Source of the DNA: Clostridiales bacterium
GTDB taxonomy: Bacteria > Bacillota > Clostridia > Lachnospirales > JAQSXR01
DNA: 64,000 bases
Assembly (NCBI GenBank): GCA_029256575.1
Contig: JAQSXR010000030.1
Location: forward strand, 1-64,000
Reading direction: 5' to 3'
Under the pieces are notes generated by a model that was given only the letters and a program-made list of their open reading frames with translations, was not told where the DNA came from and did not search any database. The position numbers were made by a program, and so were the translations under genes. Below are positions 8,230-16,991 of the stretch, one piece after another. The stretch's first letter is position 1. Each line of letters begins with the position of its first letter.

Positions 8230-8556
8230 TTATGAACCAATTATCTTATCAAATTCATTATACCTTTCAACCCTAAACATATGTCTTGATAACCTTGGTT
8301 GACTCAATAGACCAATAAATATCCCCGTTACTTCAATGATGCTATCTACTTTTTCTATGTCTATACTTACTCTTTTATAATTGAGGTTTTCATTTGATAT
8401 TTTCGTAATAAGTTCTATAACCTGATACTCTTCAAGTCTATCTCGATGGGTATATATTTTATAGTTTAGTATTTTTACTCTATTCCCATTTACTGTTATA
8501 GCAAAATGTTTTTCTAATTTCCTATGTTTAGGCTTAATATACTTATCTTCATCCAT
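8230..8556 (-). CDS. Uncharacterised 108-aa protein
   Basis: The ATG at 8556 follows GAGGTG by seven bases, which sets the start at MDEDKYIKPK. The protein is basic, has no membrane segment or signal peptide, and shows no motif I recognise. It lies 41 bases upstream of the small gene at 8188 and is read in the same direction, so the two may be cotranscribed from a promoter in the AT-rich gap near 8590-8630. Cargo of the integrated element; function unknown. Confidence 0.55.
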   Translation of the reverse strand: MDEDKYIKPKHRKLEKHFAITVNGNRVKILNYKIYTHRDRLEEYQVIELITKISNENLNYKRVSIDIEKVDSIIEVTGIFIGLLSQPRLSRHMFRVERYNEFDKIIGS

Positions 8557-8632
8557 ATAAAAGCACCTCATTAAATTTCTTCCCAATTGTAAACGATTGT
8601 TTATTAAGTTTACTGTAGATTATGCTTATTAT

Positions 8633-9403
8633 CTATGTAAAATCATCTTGCATAGCTTTAATATTTGCTCCTACATCTTCAGGTTTATGAGCATCTGATG
8701 CATAACGTATGTCAACACCTTTACTCTTGCAAATATTTAACAACGTTTTATTCATGCCCATTTCGTGATGATTATAATTTAGGGCAAGACCACCACTTTG
8801 TTCTATGTACATATTGTGTAAGTTTAATTGATTAGCTAAATCAGAATATACATTTGATAAATTTTGTGGTGGTAAAAAATCAAAGCATTTTATGGAATCT
8901 GGGTGAGCAAGTCCAGTAAACAAGTCGCTCTTAACAAGATTTATCATACAGTCATAATATTGATTATACAGCGATTCAACATCAACGCCATTCCAAAATT
9001 CTATCTTATGGTCAAATCCAAAACCATTCACCCAATGAATAGAACCAGTCGCAAAGTCAAAGTTATATGATTTAAGTATTTCAGATATTAGTTGCTCATA
9101 TTCAGGAAAATAGCAGATTTCAAGCCCCCATCTTATTTTAATAGGGAACTGATGCAATCTCATTTCATCAATTAGATTCGTAAATTGTTTGATGGCAAGT
9201 CCTGTTCTTCTATTATACCAAGATTGCTGATATTCACTAAATTTACAAACGGACGAATACATAGGTGCAAATTCCTTAAAGCGATGTGAGTGCTCTAAAA
9301 GATAAATTTCCTCAAGACCCATAATCATTGCCTGTTCAACAAATTTATCTATCCATTCTTTGGTATAGTTACCTCTTTCAATGTGAATATGTACATCTCT
9401 CAT
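8633..9403 (-). CDS. PHP-domain phosphoesterase (HisK/histidinol-phosphatase-like), 256 aa
   Basis: The metal-binding motifs appear in order: VHIH (H5, H7), LLEHS near residue 37, GLEICYFPE near 95, GSIHW near 120, GLAHPD near 165 and YASDAHKPEDVG near the end. This is the complete PHP set. PHP proteins hydrolyse phosphate esters, the best known being histidinol phosphate; here the gene stands alone on a mobile element, so a different substrate, perhaps a nucleotide or a modified nucleic-acid end, is possible. The ATG at 9403 follows GAGGTGG. At 256 residues it is near the usual length for the family and looks intact. Confidence 0.75.
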   Translation of the reverse strand: MRDVHIHIERGNYTKEWIDKFVEQAMIMGLEEIYLLEHSHRFKEFAPMYSSVCKFSEYQQSWYNRRTGLAIKQFTNLIDEMRLHQFPIKIRWGLEICYFPEYEQLISEILKSYNFDFATGSIHWVNGFGFDHKIEFWNGVDVESLYNQYYDCMINLVKSDLFTGLAHPDSIKCFDFLPPQNLSNVYSDLANQLNLHNMYIEQSGGLALNYNHHEMGMNKTLLNICKSKGVDIRYASDAHKPEDVGANIKAMQDDFT

Positions 9404-10208
9404 ATAACCACCTCATCCTACACATTATATAAATTTTCTACTACTCAATTGCCACCAATAGCGAAGTACTGTTTACAAATCTAACATAATTTTACTATAG
9501 TATTTATAAATTGTCATTATATTTTAACTAATGTTGACCGGAGATTATTAATAAATAAATTATAATATCATTTTGAATGAAATATATAATTTACTGGGGA
9601 AGTACCTACTTTTCTAAAATAATTTAAAACTTACTTATGTGTGCTGGTAGGTTTTTTATTAATGTTACTCCTTAAAACTACATAAAATCATTATTAATAT
9701 GGTGGTGCAGTATAATATACCCTACCTATTTTATTATTGTCACTGGGGTATTAGAAAAAGTTTGCAAAGCAACAATAAGTTACTCGTTAATCTAAAGCTT
9801 ATTCGGAATTTCATGTAACAGATAAAGGTTGCGTTGTTATTAAATAACCCTTATAGACTTTCTGCGTTTTTCCTCTTCAAAAGTCCTGTATCTTTTATAA
9901 ATAAAGGTTTTCTCTTCTTGGTAAATCCTCTAACCCCCATCATCCACCTTAACCCATAAAATGAATTCTGTACTTTTGAAATAGGAACAGTTATCATAGA
10001 TATAGTCTCAAAAAAAATAGGCCTCACTTCGTTCGGCAAGTGGCTAATATTATAGTTCTTGATTTGTCTCTCCCATTCGGGAGGTTGGTAGATTAATTAC
10101 TTATCATTAAGCTTGTATCCCGTTCATGATACCCATAGGATAATATTTGTTTTAATCTATTGCCCTTTCGGGCTGATAATAATATTTAAAGAAAGGAGGT
10201 AAAGACCT
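9404..10208. other. Non-coding core region of the element: hairpins upstream of rep
   Basis: No convincing gene is present. A possible terminator-like pair ACCTAC (9606-9611) / GTAGGT (9648-9653) is followed by TTTTTT. Closer to rep there are four small hairpins: 10021-10043 (CACTT/AAGTG), 10070-10083 (CTCCC/GGGAG), 10115-10132 (GTATC/GATAC) and 10162-10173 (GCCC/GGGC). Such clustering just before a replication gene suits a replication or mobilisation origin or transcript-level control. A 62-codon frame on the minus strand (9851-10039) has no visible ribosome site and was not called. Confidence 0.5.
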
Positions 10209-11636
10209 ATGCATACTTTTGTATTATCTATGTTGTTGAGCGGTAAAGGCACTGACTATTATGCTATCATGCGTTCCCTTCCATTTAGCACTATTAAATT
10301 AAATGATTATGCTACCATGCACATATGTAAAACTTCCAAGATGAACATATCAGAAGATGAGAAAAAGAAGATACCTGTTATCAAGTTATATAAGTTTGAG
10401 GAAATAAAAACTACAGCTGATGGTGAAAAGAAACCTACAGGCAAAATTACATATTTTCTTGAGATTGTTGTTAACTATATTGCTCTACTGGGTGGAACAG
10501 GCTTCTACTCTACATCTGCATCCTTAATTAACGATATGTCATACTCTGCGTTAATAAACCATCTTATGGATATTCTTCCACAGCTTAATTGTGTGTGGTA
10601 TAAGGAAAATGAGTTTATCGAATCTGTACAGAACTATAACAGGCAAATTTTAAGGGGTGATGAAGTCCTTAATACATGGGAGATATTAGCCTTAATAGCA
10701 TCTTCTAATGATGAAACAGCAAATCAGTTTCTTGCAGAAAATAATCTAGACCGTGATGTACTGCTTAATCTGACTTCTAAGATACATCAGGAAAGTTACT
10801 TAAAACAGCTATATAATCCGCTATTCAAATTAAGACGGATTGATTATTCTTGCGATATCCATACTGATTTCAAGGATATCCTTTTAAGCCTTATTACAAA
10901 AGGCTTTGACCCAAAACAATTGAAGCTAGAAGAGAAAATTTATTATAAAGAAAACGAGGAAGAATATCAGATTGTTTCAGATTATTATAAAAGTAAATCG
11001 GTACATTTAAACATTTATGATAAGATTATTGAACTGTCAAATCATAATCAGCCAGTATATTTAGAAGACCAAGAAAGAGCAGATGATATTCTTCGGTTTG
11101 AGGTACAAGTATTCAAGAATAAGCTAAACGATTTGAGACAACGCAAATCTGATGAATTGGGTTATGAAGATATGAGCCGTGACCTTTTAACTTTTGCACA
11201 GGCAGATATTGAAAAGTATGTCTTAAGCTATTATCTGAAAAAGATAATCGGAATAGGACATTACTTTACGTTAAGCATTGCAAAATCCTTAGTTGATAGT
11301 AGTAATTATACCAATTCAAAAAAGGAAAAGTTAAAGAAGGTATTGCAGTATGTGGCTCAAAATCATGGAATACCAAAGTTTCTTGAAAAGATACAAGAAC
11401 AAAAAATCCCTGACTTACCAATAACAACAGCAACCGCCAAAATTTATTTTAAGGAATTAGAGAGCATAGGTATTAACCCTGTTTGCATATCTCAAAATAT
11501 GCAACAACGGATGAAAGAAAGAGTAATAAAGTATCCATTACCTGATGTAAACGGATACCAATATGGAAGAGATTTTCTATATAATCCAATTATTTATTTG
11601 GGAATGGATTATCAAATAGCCAATCAGTATGATTAA
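10209..11636 (+). CDS. Phage/plasmid replication initiator, gene II/X (CRI) type, 475 aa
   Basis: The ATG at 10209 follows AAAGGAGG. The region around residue 205 (FKLRRIDYSCDIHTD) and the later block YDKIIELSNHN...RADDILRFEVQVFKNKL are typical of replication proteins of the phage gene II/X and CRI families, which nick one strand and start rolling-circle replication. The catalytic tyrosine cannot be fixed by eye. Upstream hairpins and the downstream xis-like and integrase genes suggest replication after excision. A terminator at 11657 ends the transcript, separating it from the integration genes. Confidence 0.7.
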   Translation: MHTFVLSMLLSGKGTDYYAIMRSLPFSTIKLNDYATMHICKTSKMNISEDEKKKIPVIKLYKFEEIKTTADGEKKPTGKITYFLEIVVNYIALLGGTGFYSTSASLINDMSYSALINHLMDILPQLNCVWYKENEFIESVQNYNRQILRGDEVLNTWEILALIASSNDETANQFLAENNLDRDVLLNLTSKIHQESYLKQLYNPLFKLRRIDYSCDIHTDFKDILLSLITKGFDPKQLKLEEKIYYKENEEEYQIVSDYYKSKSVHLNIYDKIIELSNHNQPVYLEDQERADDILRFEVQVFKNKLNDLRQRKSDELGYEDMSRDLLTFAQADIEKYVLSYYLKKIIGIGHYFTLSIAKSLVDSSNYTNSKKEKLKKVLQYVAQNHGIPKFLEKIQEQKIPDLPITTATAKIYFKELESIGINPVCISQNMQQRMKERVIKYPLPDVNGYQYGRDFLYNPIIYLGMDYQIANQYD

Positions 11637-11656
11637 ATAGTTTATTATGATTACTT

Positions 11657-11687
11657 GCCATTATCGCTTTGATAGTGGCTTTTTTTA
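11657..11687 (+). terminator. Terminator after the replication gene
   Basis: The stem GCCATTATC / GATAGTGGC (one G-T pair) has a 5-base loop and a run of eight T residues. It lies 20 bases past the rep stop codon. Confidence 0.85.
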
Positions 11688-11763
11688 TGCCCTGTAGCAG
11701 AAATTATGTTGCAGAAAACCAATAACAGTTAGTCTACGAGGACGGAAAATAGGAGGATTTGTT

Positions 11764-12015
11764 ATGACAAATCAATACAGAAATCAAATTCAAGTAATGA
11801 GAAAAACAATAATTTATCAGGTTTTTGCAATGGATGGATGTTTGTTGGAAAAGCTGAATGAAGAGACGCAGGAAATGTTTTCAGAAAGCATTTTAGAAGT
11901 GCTAAAAGAGAACAGAGGTACAAAGAGCCAGTACATGAGATTATTGGCTGTTAATCTTATGATAGGTGGTGTCAATGCACACTTTGAACATTATTATAGT
12001 GGTGAAAAGGAATAA
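11764..12015 (+). CDS. Small uncharacterised element protein (83 aa)
   Basis: The ATG at 11764 follows AGGAGG by seven bases. The protein is helical, without cysteine motifs, membrane segments or a recognised domain. It lies 26 bases upstream of the excisionase-like gene and reads the same way, so it belongs to the integration/excision transcript. It may be an accessory regulator of excision; that is inference from position only. Confidence 0.6.
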   Translation: MTNQYRNQIQVMRKTIIYQVFAMDGCLLEKLNEETQEMFSESILEVLKENRGTKSQYMRLLAVNLMIGGVNAHFEHYYSGEKE

Positions 12016-12041
12016 TGAGGGTCTGACAGGAGGAATACAGA

Positions 12042-12227
12042 ATGAATAATATTAACTTAATTGATAAAAAAGCAGTGAATACAGAAACACTGATGAAAGT
12101 GTTGGACTGCGGAAGAAAAACTGCCACAGAAATAGGAAACAGTGCAAGTGCCAGAATATGCATTGGAAGAAGGATTTTATGGAATGTCAAACTCATTCAA
12201 CAGTATCTTGATACTATTGCTGAATAG
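12042..12227 (+). CDS. Excisionase-like small DNA-binding protein (61 aa)
   Basis: A strong AGGAGG precedes the ATG at 12042. The sequence TLMKVLDCGRKTATEIGNSA followed by ICIGRRILWN and a terminal helix resembles the short helix-turn-helix proteins (DUF6462-like) often found directly before integrases in Lachnospiraceae elements. The arginine-rich wing (GRRILWN) suits DNA contact. It probably bends the attachment-site DNA and favours excision by the integrase encoded 200 bases downstream. Confidence 0.65.
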   Translation: MNNINLIDKKAVNTETLMKVLDCGRKTATEIGNSASARICIGRRILWNVKLIQQYLDTIAE

Positions 12228-12253
12228 CATTAGTCATAAATCAATTATTCATG

Positions 12254-12395
12254 AAAGGAAGTGATAATAAGCTTCCTTTATGTAACCCATTAACAAGGGA
12301 TTAGGAACGCCGACCAAAGCTATCTCCTAATCCCAACATTACAGGAAAGGAATACTCCTGCATGCTTGATTATAGCACGCAGGAGTATTCCTTTC
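12254..12395 (+). promoter_or_regulatory. Three tandem perfect hairpins between xis-like gene and integrase
   Basis: Three inverted repeats follow one another. 12254-12261/12272-12279 is AAAGGAAG/CTTCCTTT. 12297-12306/12325-12334 is GGGATTAGGA/TCCTAATCCC. 12345-12361/12379-12395 has 17-bp perfect arms, extended by three more pairs after a mismatch. None is followed by a long T run. They could act as attenuators, mRNA processing sites or recombinase arm structures controlling the integrase. Confidence 0.6.
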
Positions 12396-12427
12396 TACTA
12401 ATTAATATTAGAGAGGAATGATTTATT

Positions 12428-13558
12428 ATGTCAAAGTGTACGAAATCACAGGAACTCCCCAAAGGTATTGTATTACGCCCTGATGGATTTTATATGGGGA
12501 GCTTTTATTATCATGGAGAAAGAAATTTTGTCTATGATAAAGACTTGAAAATTGCTATGCAAAAATTAGAAGATTTACGCTATGAAATGAAACATGGCAC
12601 TTATGCCAAGGTAAAGAATTTATCTCTTAATTCTTGGTTTGATACATGGATTGAGGATTATAAAAAGAACACGCTGAAAGTGGGTACATATACCATTTAT
12701 AAAAACCAATATAACTATTACATTCGTAAGAAATTGGGTAAAAAGATGATTGCTGATGTAAGAGCAGAGCATATTAATAAACTCTATAATGAACTTGTGG
12801 CAATGAATTTTGCTACTGGTAGCATAAAGCTGATTTCTGCTATGTTAAATGGCTGTTTCAAGCAAGCTGAAAGAAATGGTATCATCTCCAAAAATCCAGT
12901 GCCTCTTGTAAGCGTACCAAAAGGTAAAGCAAAGAAAGAACGTATAGTTTTTACCGTTGAACAGCAGGAACTGTTTTTAAAATATGCTGAAAAAAGCTAC
13001 CTTCATGATTTCTTTCTGCTAGCTCTTATGACTGGTATGAGAAACGGAGAATTACGGGGGCTTCAATGGAGCGATATTGATTTTAAGAAAAGAATTATTC
13101 ACATTAATCACACATTGATTTATACAGAAGATAGAGGACATTTCCTTGATGAGCCTAAAACTAAAACATCAAAAAGGGATATTCCTATGATAGAGAAATG
13201 CTATGACTTTTTAAAGCAGTTATATTCGAACTTTAAAGATGATAACATAATTAAATTCAATCAGAATGGCTTCGTATTTAAACTATATGACGAAAGCAAT
13301 ATCACAAGGGATAGAGTGACGTTGGAACTTAATAAAATCACTTCTGATATGAAAAAAGATGGTATTGAGGTGGGTCATATAACCTGCCATTGTTTCAGAC
13401 ATACTTTTGCTACCAGAGCTATTGAGCAGGGAATACCTCCACAAGTTTTAAAAACCATATTAGGACATAGTAGCTTGGCTATGACTATGGACTTGTATTC
13501 CCATGTGCTTCCAAACACCAAATTGGAGGAAATGGAGAAATTAGCAAATCTATTCTAA
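12428..13558 (+). CDS. int: Tyrosine site-specific integrase (376 aa)
   Basis: The start ATG follows GAGGAATG. Residues about 1-60 form an arm-site DNA-binding region, about 65-155 the SAM-like core-binding domain, and about 170-376 the catalytic domain. The catalytic set is complete: R205 (TGMRNGEL), a lysine in KTKTSKRD near 246, H321-x-x-R324 (HCFRH), H347 (LGHSS) and nucleophile Y357 (DLYSHV). The length and order match the Tn916/lambda-type family. The gene ends 64 bases before the right repeat, the usual place for an integrase. It should join the 20-bp repeat sites to integrate and excise the element. Confidence 0.93.
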   Translation: MSKCTKSQELPKGIVLRPDGFYMGSFYYHGERNFVYDKDLKIAMQKLEDLRYEMKHGTYAKVKNLSLNSWFDTWIEDYKKNTLKVGTYTIYKNQYNYYIRKKLGKKMIADVRAEHINKLYNELVAMNFATGSIKLISAMLNGCFKQAERNGIISKNPVPLVSVPKGKAKKERIVFTVEQQELFLKYAEKSYLHDFFLLALMTGMRNGELRGLQWSDIDFKKRIIHINHTLIYTEDRGHFLDEPKTKTSKRDIPMIEKCYDFLKQLYSNFKDDNIIKFNQNGFVFKLYDESNITRDRVTLELNKITSDMKKDGIEVGHITCHCFRHTFATRAIEQGIPPQVLKTILGHSSLAMTMDLYSHVLPNTKLEEMEKLANLF

Positions 13559-13564
13559 TGAATA

Positions 13565-13604
13565 AAGCCCTAAATATCTGTGCTGTTAAAGATAATTAGG
13601 GCTT
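13565..13604 (+). terminator. Terminator after integrase
   Basis: AAGCCCTAA pairs with TTAGGGCTT, and a second inner stem TATCT/AGATA extends the helix. It lies six bases after the integrase stop codon. No long T tract follows. Confidence 0.65.
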
Positions 13605-13622
13605 AAATATTTACATCAATAC

Positions 13623-13642
13623 TACAACAATTTTACAACAAT
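13623..13642. repeat. Right attachment-site repeat (attR candidate)
   Basis: The 20 bases are identical to 5942-5961 and lie 64 bases downstream of the integrase stop codon. Identity ends at both edges of the repeat. Confidence 0.7.
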
Positions 13643-13916
13643 CTCAATAATACTCTATGGTTCAATATGAAAGGAATGTATTGATTTTGCTAATGAAATA
13701 GCACTCTATGATATTCTATGATTTATAAAATCGAAAAGTTTTGTTTTAAGTCAGGAAGGTTTCGAACTGACCTAATTTGCTTTATTATTATACATTAAAA
13801 GGGACAGGGTTGCAATATAGTAAAAGAACATTAAAATTGGTAAAATATAATACGTTTTTATATCAAATAGTGGTATAATATATGTTATTAAATTTAAGAT
13901 AGAGGATGGTAATATT
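13643..13916. other. Intergenic DNA right of the element
   Basis: No gene is visible. An isolated hairpin GTCAG/CTGAC lies at about 13751-13772. TATAAT hexamers at 13846-13851 and 13874-13879 could serve the downstream aminopeptidase gene, but no good -35 box matches either. Confidence 0.4.
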
Positions 13917-15032
13917 ATGGATGAAAGAATAAAGGTATTAGCGAAAAATCTAGTTAACTACTCTTGTGCAGTAAAGCCAGGCGAAAAAGTATTAATTAAT
14001 GGTGTTGGATCCGCAGTTATGGATTTAGTAAGACAATTAGTGAAGGAAGTATATATTGCCGGAGGTCTTCCTTTTGTAAATATTCAGAATCCTGCTATAA
14101 CACGTGAAATTCTATTAAACGCAAGTGAAGAGCAATTAAAGCTTATGGCAGAAGTTGATTGTTTACAGATGTCAAATATGGACTGCTTTATCGGTGTACG
14201 TGGATCAGACAATGTTTCTGAACTTAGTGACGTTCCTGCCGATAAGAATAAATTATATGATAGTTTATATGGAACTCCAGTTCATCACGAAATACGAGTT
14301 CCAAAGACAAAGTGGGTTGTACTAAGATACCCTAATTCATCAATGGCGCAACTTGCAAATGTTAGTACAGAACAGTTTGAAGATTTTTATTTCGATGTAT
14401 GTAATCTTGATTATTCAAAAATGGACAAAGCTATGGATCCATTAAAAGAATTAATGGAAAAAACAGATAAAGTAAGAATCGTTGGTCCAGGAACAGACCT
14501 TTCATTCTCAATCAAAGATATACCTGTTATTAAGTGTTCTGGCCAAATGAATATTCCAGATGGAGAAATATATACGTCACCTGTTAAAACTTCTGTAAAT
14601 GGCAAATTAGCGTATAATACGCCAGCTGTATATCAAGGGTTTACGTATGAAAATATTTGTCTAGAATTTAAAGACGGTAAAATAATTGATGCAACGGCGA
14701 ATGATACAGAAAGAATTACAGATGTATTCAATACAGATGAAGGGGCTAGATACATTGGAGAATTTGCAATTGGAGTAAATCCTTATGTATTAAAACCAAT
14801 GAAAGACACATTATTTGATGAGAAGATAATGGGATCCTTCCACTTTACACCAGGTAATGCATATCAAGATGCATTTAATGGAAACCGTTCAGGAATACAT
14901 TGGGATTTGGTATGTATTCAAACTCCTGAATATGGTGGTGGAGAAATGTATTTTGACGACGTTTTAATTAGAAAAGATGGTAAGTTTGTAATTAAAGAAT
15001 TAGAATGTTTAAATCCAGAAAATTTAAAATAG
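13917..15032 (+). CDS. Aminopeptidase, M29 family (371 aa)
   Basis: The ATG at 13917 follows AGAGGATGG. The M29 metal ligands can be placed: E217 (IPDGEIYTSP), E282 (GEFAIGVN), H309 (GSFHFTPG), H328 and D330 (SGIHWDLV). Members are cytoplasmic dinuclear metal-dependent aminopeptidases that trim N-terminal residues from peptides (PepS/AmpS type). At 371 residues it is close to the family size of about 370-410. It lies 33 bases upstream of asnS and may share a transcript with it. Confidence 0.9.
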   Translation: MDERIKVLAKNLVNYSCAVKPGEKVLINGVGSAVMDLVRQLVKEVYIAGGLPFVNIQNPAITREILLNASEEQLKLMAEVDCLQMSNMDCFIGVRGSDNVSELSDVPADKNKLYDSLYGTPVHHEIRVPKTKWVVLRYPNSSMAQLANVSTEQFEDFYFDVCNLDYSKMDKAMDPLKELMEKTDKVRIVGPGTDLSFSIKDIPVIKCSGQMNIPDGEIYTSPVKTSVNGKLAYNTPAVYQGFTYENICLEFKDGKIIDATANDTERITDVFNTDEGARYIGEFAIGVNPYVLKPMKDTLFDEKIMGSFHFTPGNAYQDAFNGNRSGIHWDLVCIQTPEYGGGEMYFDDVLIRKDGKFVIKELECLNPENLK

Positions 15033-15065
15033 TATAAATATAGTGAAATGAAAAGGAGCAATATA

Positions 15066-16457
15066 ATGAGTTTGATGATGGTAAAGGAACTTTATCGTAA
15101 TAAGGAAAATTATCTAGGTAAGGAAGTAGAAGTTGGAGGTTGGATAAGAACAATCAGAGACTCTAAATCGTTTGGATTTATTGTTATGAATGATGGATCG
15201 TTTTTTGAAAATTTACAAATTGTATATCACGATACCCTTGAAAACTTTCAAGAAATATCGAAGTTAAATGTAGGAGCATCCGTAATTGTTAAGGGTAATT
15301 TAATTGAAACACCAAATTCAAAACAACCCTTTGAATTACAAGCAACTAATGTATGTATAGAAGGAGTATCATCTCCGGAATACCCATTGCAACCAAAAAG
15401 ACATACATTTGAATACCTAAGATCAATCTCTCATCTAAGACCAAGAACAAATACATTTGCAGCAGTTTTTAGAATACGATCTATGGTGTCCTTTGCAATT
15501 CATCAATTCTTTCAAGATAGAGGATTTGTATATGTTCATACTCCACTTATAACAGGAAGTGACTGTGAAGGGGCAGGAGAAATGTTTCGAGTTACGACAC
15601 TCGATATTAAGAACATCCCTACAGATGAAGATGGACAAATTGATTATAAACAAGATTTCTTTGGAAAAGAAACAAATCTTACCGTAAGTGGTCAATTAAA
15701 TGTTGAGACATATGCTATGGCATTTAGAAATGTATATACTTTTGGACCAACTTTTAGAGCTGAGAATTCGAATACAGCAAGACATGCAGCAGAATTCTGG
15801 ATGGTAGAACCTGAAATCGCATTTGCTGATTTATCAGACGATATGAGATTAGCGGAAGATATGCTTAAATACATTATTAAGTATGTTTTAGAAAATGCTC
15901 CAGAAGAAATGCGTTTCTTTAATGATTTCGTGGATAAAACTTTGTTGGATCGATTGAATAATATATTAAGTTCTGACTTTGGTCGATTAACGTATACAGA
16001 GGCAGTTGATATACTAGAAAAACACAAAGATAAATTTGAATACGAAGTGTTCTGGGGATGCGATTTACAAACAGAGCATGAGAGATTCTTAACAGAAGAA
16101 ATATTTAAAAAGCCAGTATTTGTAACAGACTATCCAAAAGAAATTAAAGCCTTCTACATGAAATTAAATGATGATAATAAAACAGTAGCGGCTATGGATT
16201 GTCTAGTTCCTGGAGTTGGTGAAATTATTGGTGGTAGTCAAAGAGAAGAAAATTATGATGTTCTTGTTAGAAGAATGGAAGAATGCGGATTAAAAATCGA
16301 AGATTATGAATGGTATTTAGATACTAGAAGATATGGAACGAATAAACACGCTGGATTTGGTCTTGGGTTAGAAAGAGCTATCATGTATTTAACGGGTATG
16401 TCTAACATTAGAGATGTAATACCATTTCCAAGAACGGTAAACAACTGCGAATTATAA
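15066..16457 (+). CDS. asnS: Asparagine-tRNA ligase
   Basis: AsnRS charges tRNA-Asn directly with asparagine. The 463-residue protein has an N-terminal OB-fold anticodon-binding domain ([21 protein letters not shown]), then the class II core with motif 2 ([26 protein letters not shown] would be the full block; key residues FRAE and RHxxEFWM) and motif 3 ([15 protein letters not shown]) ending [11 protein letters not shown]. The start is the ATG at 15066 after AAAGGAG at 15053-15059; an earlier ATG at 15048 would sit on that ribosome site. The organism also encodes GatCAB (30 kb), so both direct and indirect Asn-tRNA formation may be possible. Confidence 0.96.
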   Translation: MSLMMVKELYRNKENYLGKEVEVGGWIRTIRDSKSFGFIVMNDGSFFENLQIVYHDTLENFQEISKLNVGASVIVKGNLIETPNSKQPFELQATNVCIEGVSSPEYPLQPKRHTFEYLRSISHLRPRTNTFAAVFRIRSMVSFAIHQFFQDRGFVYVHTPLITGSDCEGAGEMFRVTTLDIKNIPTDEDGQIDYKQDFFGKETNLTVSGQLNVETYAMAFRNVYTFGPTFRAENSNTARHAAEFWMVEPEIAFADLSDDMRLAEDMLKYIIKYVLENAPEEMRFFNDFVDKTLLDRLNNILSSDFGRLTYTEAVDILEKHKDKFEYEVFWGCDLQTEHERFLTEEIFKKPVFVTDYPKEIKAFYMKLNDDNKTVAAMDCLVPGVGEIIGGSQREENYDVLVRRMEECGLKIEDYEWYLDTRRYGTNKHAGFGLGLERAIMYLTGMSNIRDVIPFPRTVNNCEL

Positions 16458-16470
16458 AAATTAAATAAAG

Positions 16471-16545
16471 CTGTCTTCGATATAGACTAAGAGTCCTACG
16501 ATTGCAAATCAATTGAAGTCTTTATACTATATAGAAGGCAGTTTT
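16471..16545 (+). terminator. Possible long-loop terminator
   Basis: CTGTCTTC (16471-16478) pairs with GAAGGCAG (16534-16541) through one G-T pair, followed by TTTT. The loop is long (55 bases) and contains ATAGACT and AAGTCTTTAT, which pair only partly. Weak support. Confidence 0.35.
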
Positions 16546-16562
16546 CCTTAGGAGGAAATGTA

Positions 16563-16979
16563 ATGGAACTATGGGAAAAGCTATTAAAGAAAAGAATTGT
16601 ATCAAATATGATGATGGCAGCGGTAGGTACACTTAATTATGTGTTGGTTACGTTTGTAATATTGCTATCCTTACAAGCAAAAATGCCAGCAGTTACATAT
16701 TTGTTTTTAGGGTTTTATGTAATTATATTACTTGCTGCTACTCTAAGGGTTTATAAGCTTATTAATGCATGTAGAATTGATATGAATAGAGGAACTACAA
16801 ATTCAGAGTTTTGCGAAATTATTAGCATTGTAAGAAGTAGATTAGTAGTTAAAGTAAAGAATGAGGAAATGGTTTTATATTTACCAAAGATGTTTCAAAA
16901 AGATGCAAAAATGGTACAAGGTAGAAAATTGCATATTACTTTTTTACAACGTTCGAAAACAGTTATTAAATTTAAATAA
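16563..16979 (+). CDS. Small two-helix membrane protein (138 aa)
   Basis: AGGAGG precedes the ATG at 16563. Two hydrophobic segments at residues about 20-40 and 45-65 are followed by a soluble domain of about 70 residues rich in beta-branched and basic residues (SRLVVKVKNEEMVLYLPKMF). No family recognised. It lies 12 bases upstream of the nuclease gene and is probably in one transcript with the YhaO/YhaN-like pair. Confidence 0.65.
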   Translation: MELWEKLLKKRIVSNMMMAAVGTLNYVLVTFVILLSLQAKMPAVTYLFLGFYVIILLAATLRVYKLINACRIDMNRGTTNSEFCEIISIVRSRLVVKVKNEEMVLYLPKMFQKDAKMVQGRKLHITFLQRSKTVIKFK

Positions 16980-16991
16980 AGAGGTGAGGTT

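Larger units (their letters stand above)
5942..13642. mobile_element. 7.7-kb integrated element with rep, xis-like and int genes
   Basis: A perfect 20-bp direct repeat at both ends (5942-5961 and 13623-13642) flanks a segment whose right end holds a tyrosine integrase only 64 bases from the repeat. To its left are an excisionase-like protein and a gene II/X-type replication protein. The left half holds accessory genes of irregular orientation, including a truncated gene. Remove the segment and queT and the M29 aminopeptidase gene become divergent neighbours. No capsid, conjugation or relaxase gene is visible, so it is probably a plasmid- or satellite-like integrative element that is mobilised by others or only excises and replicates. 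Confidence 0.75.

Noticed and set aside
9851-10039. 62-codon minus-strand frame in the element core
   Set aside because: No ribosome site, no recognisable domain, and it covers one of the small hairpins; more likely part of the non-coding replication region.
13748-13774. tRNA-like 3' end containing TTCGAA that might mark a tRNA integration target
   Set aside because: No acceptor, D or anticodon arm can be formed, and the T-arm pairing fails; only a simple hairpin remains.
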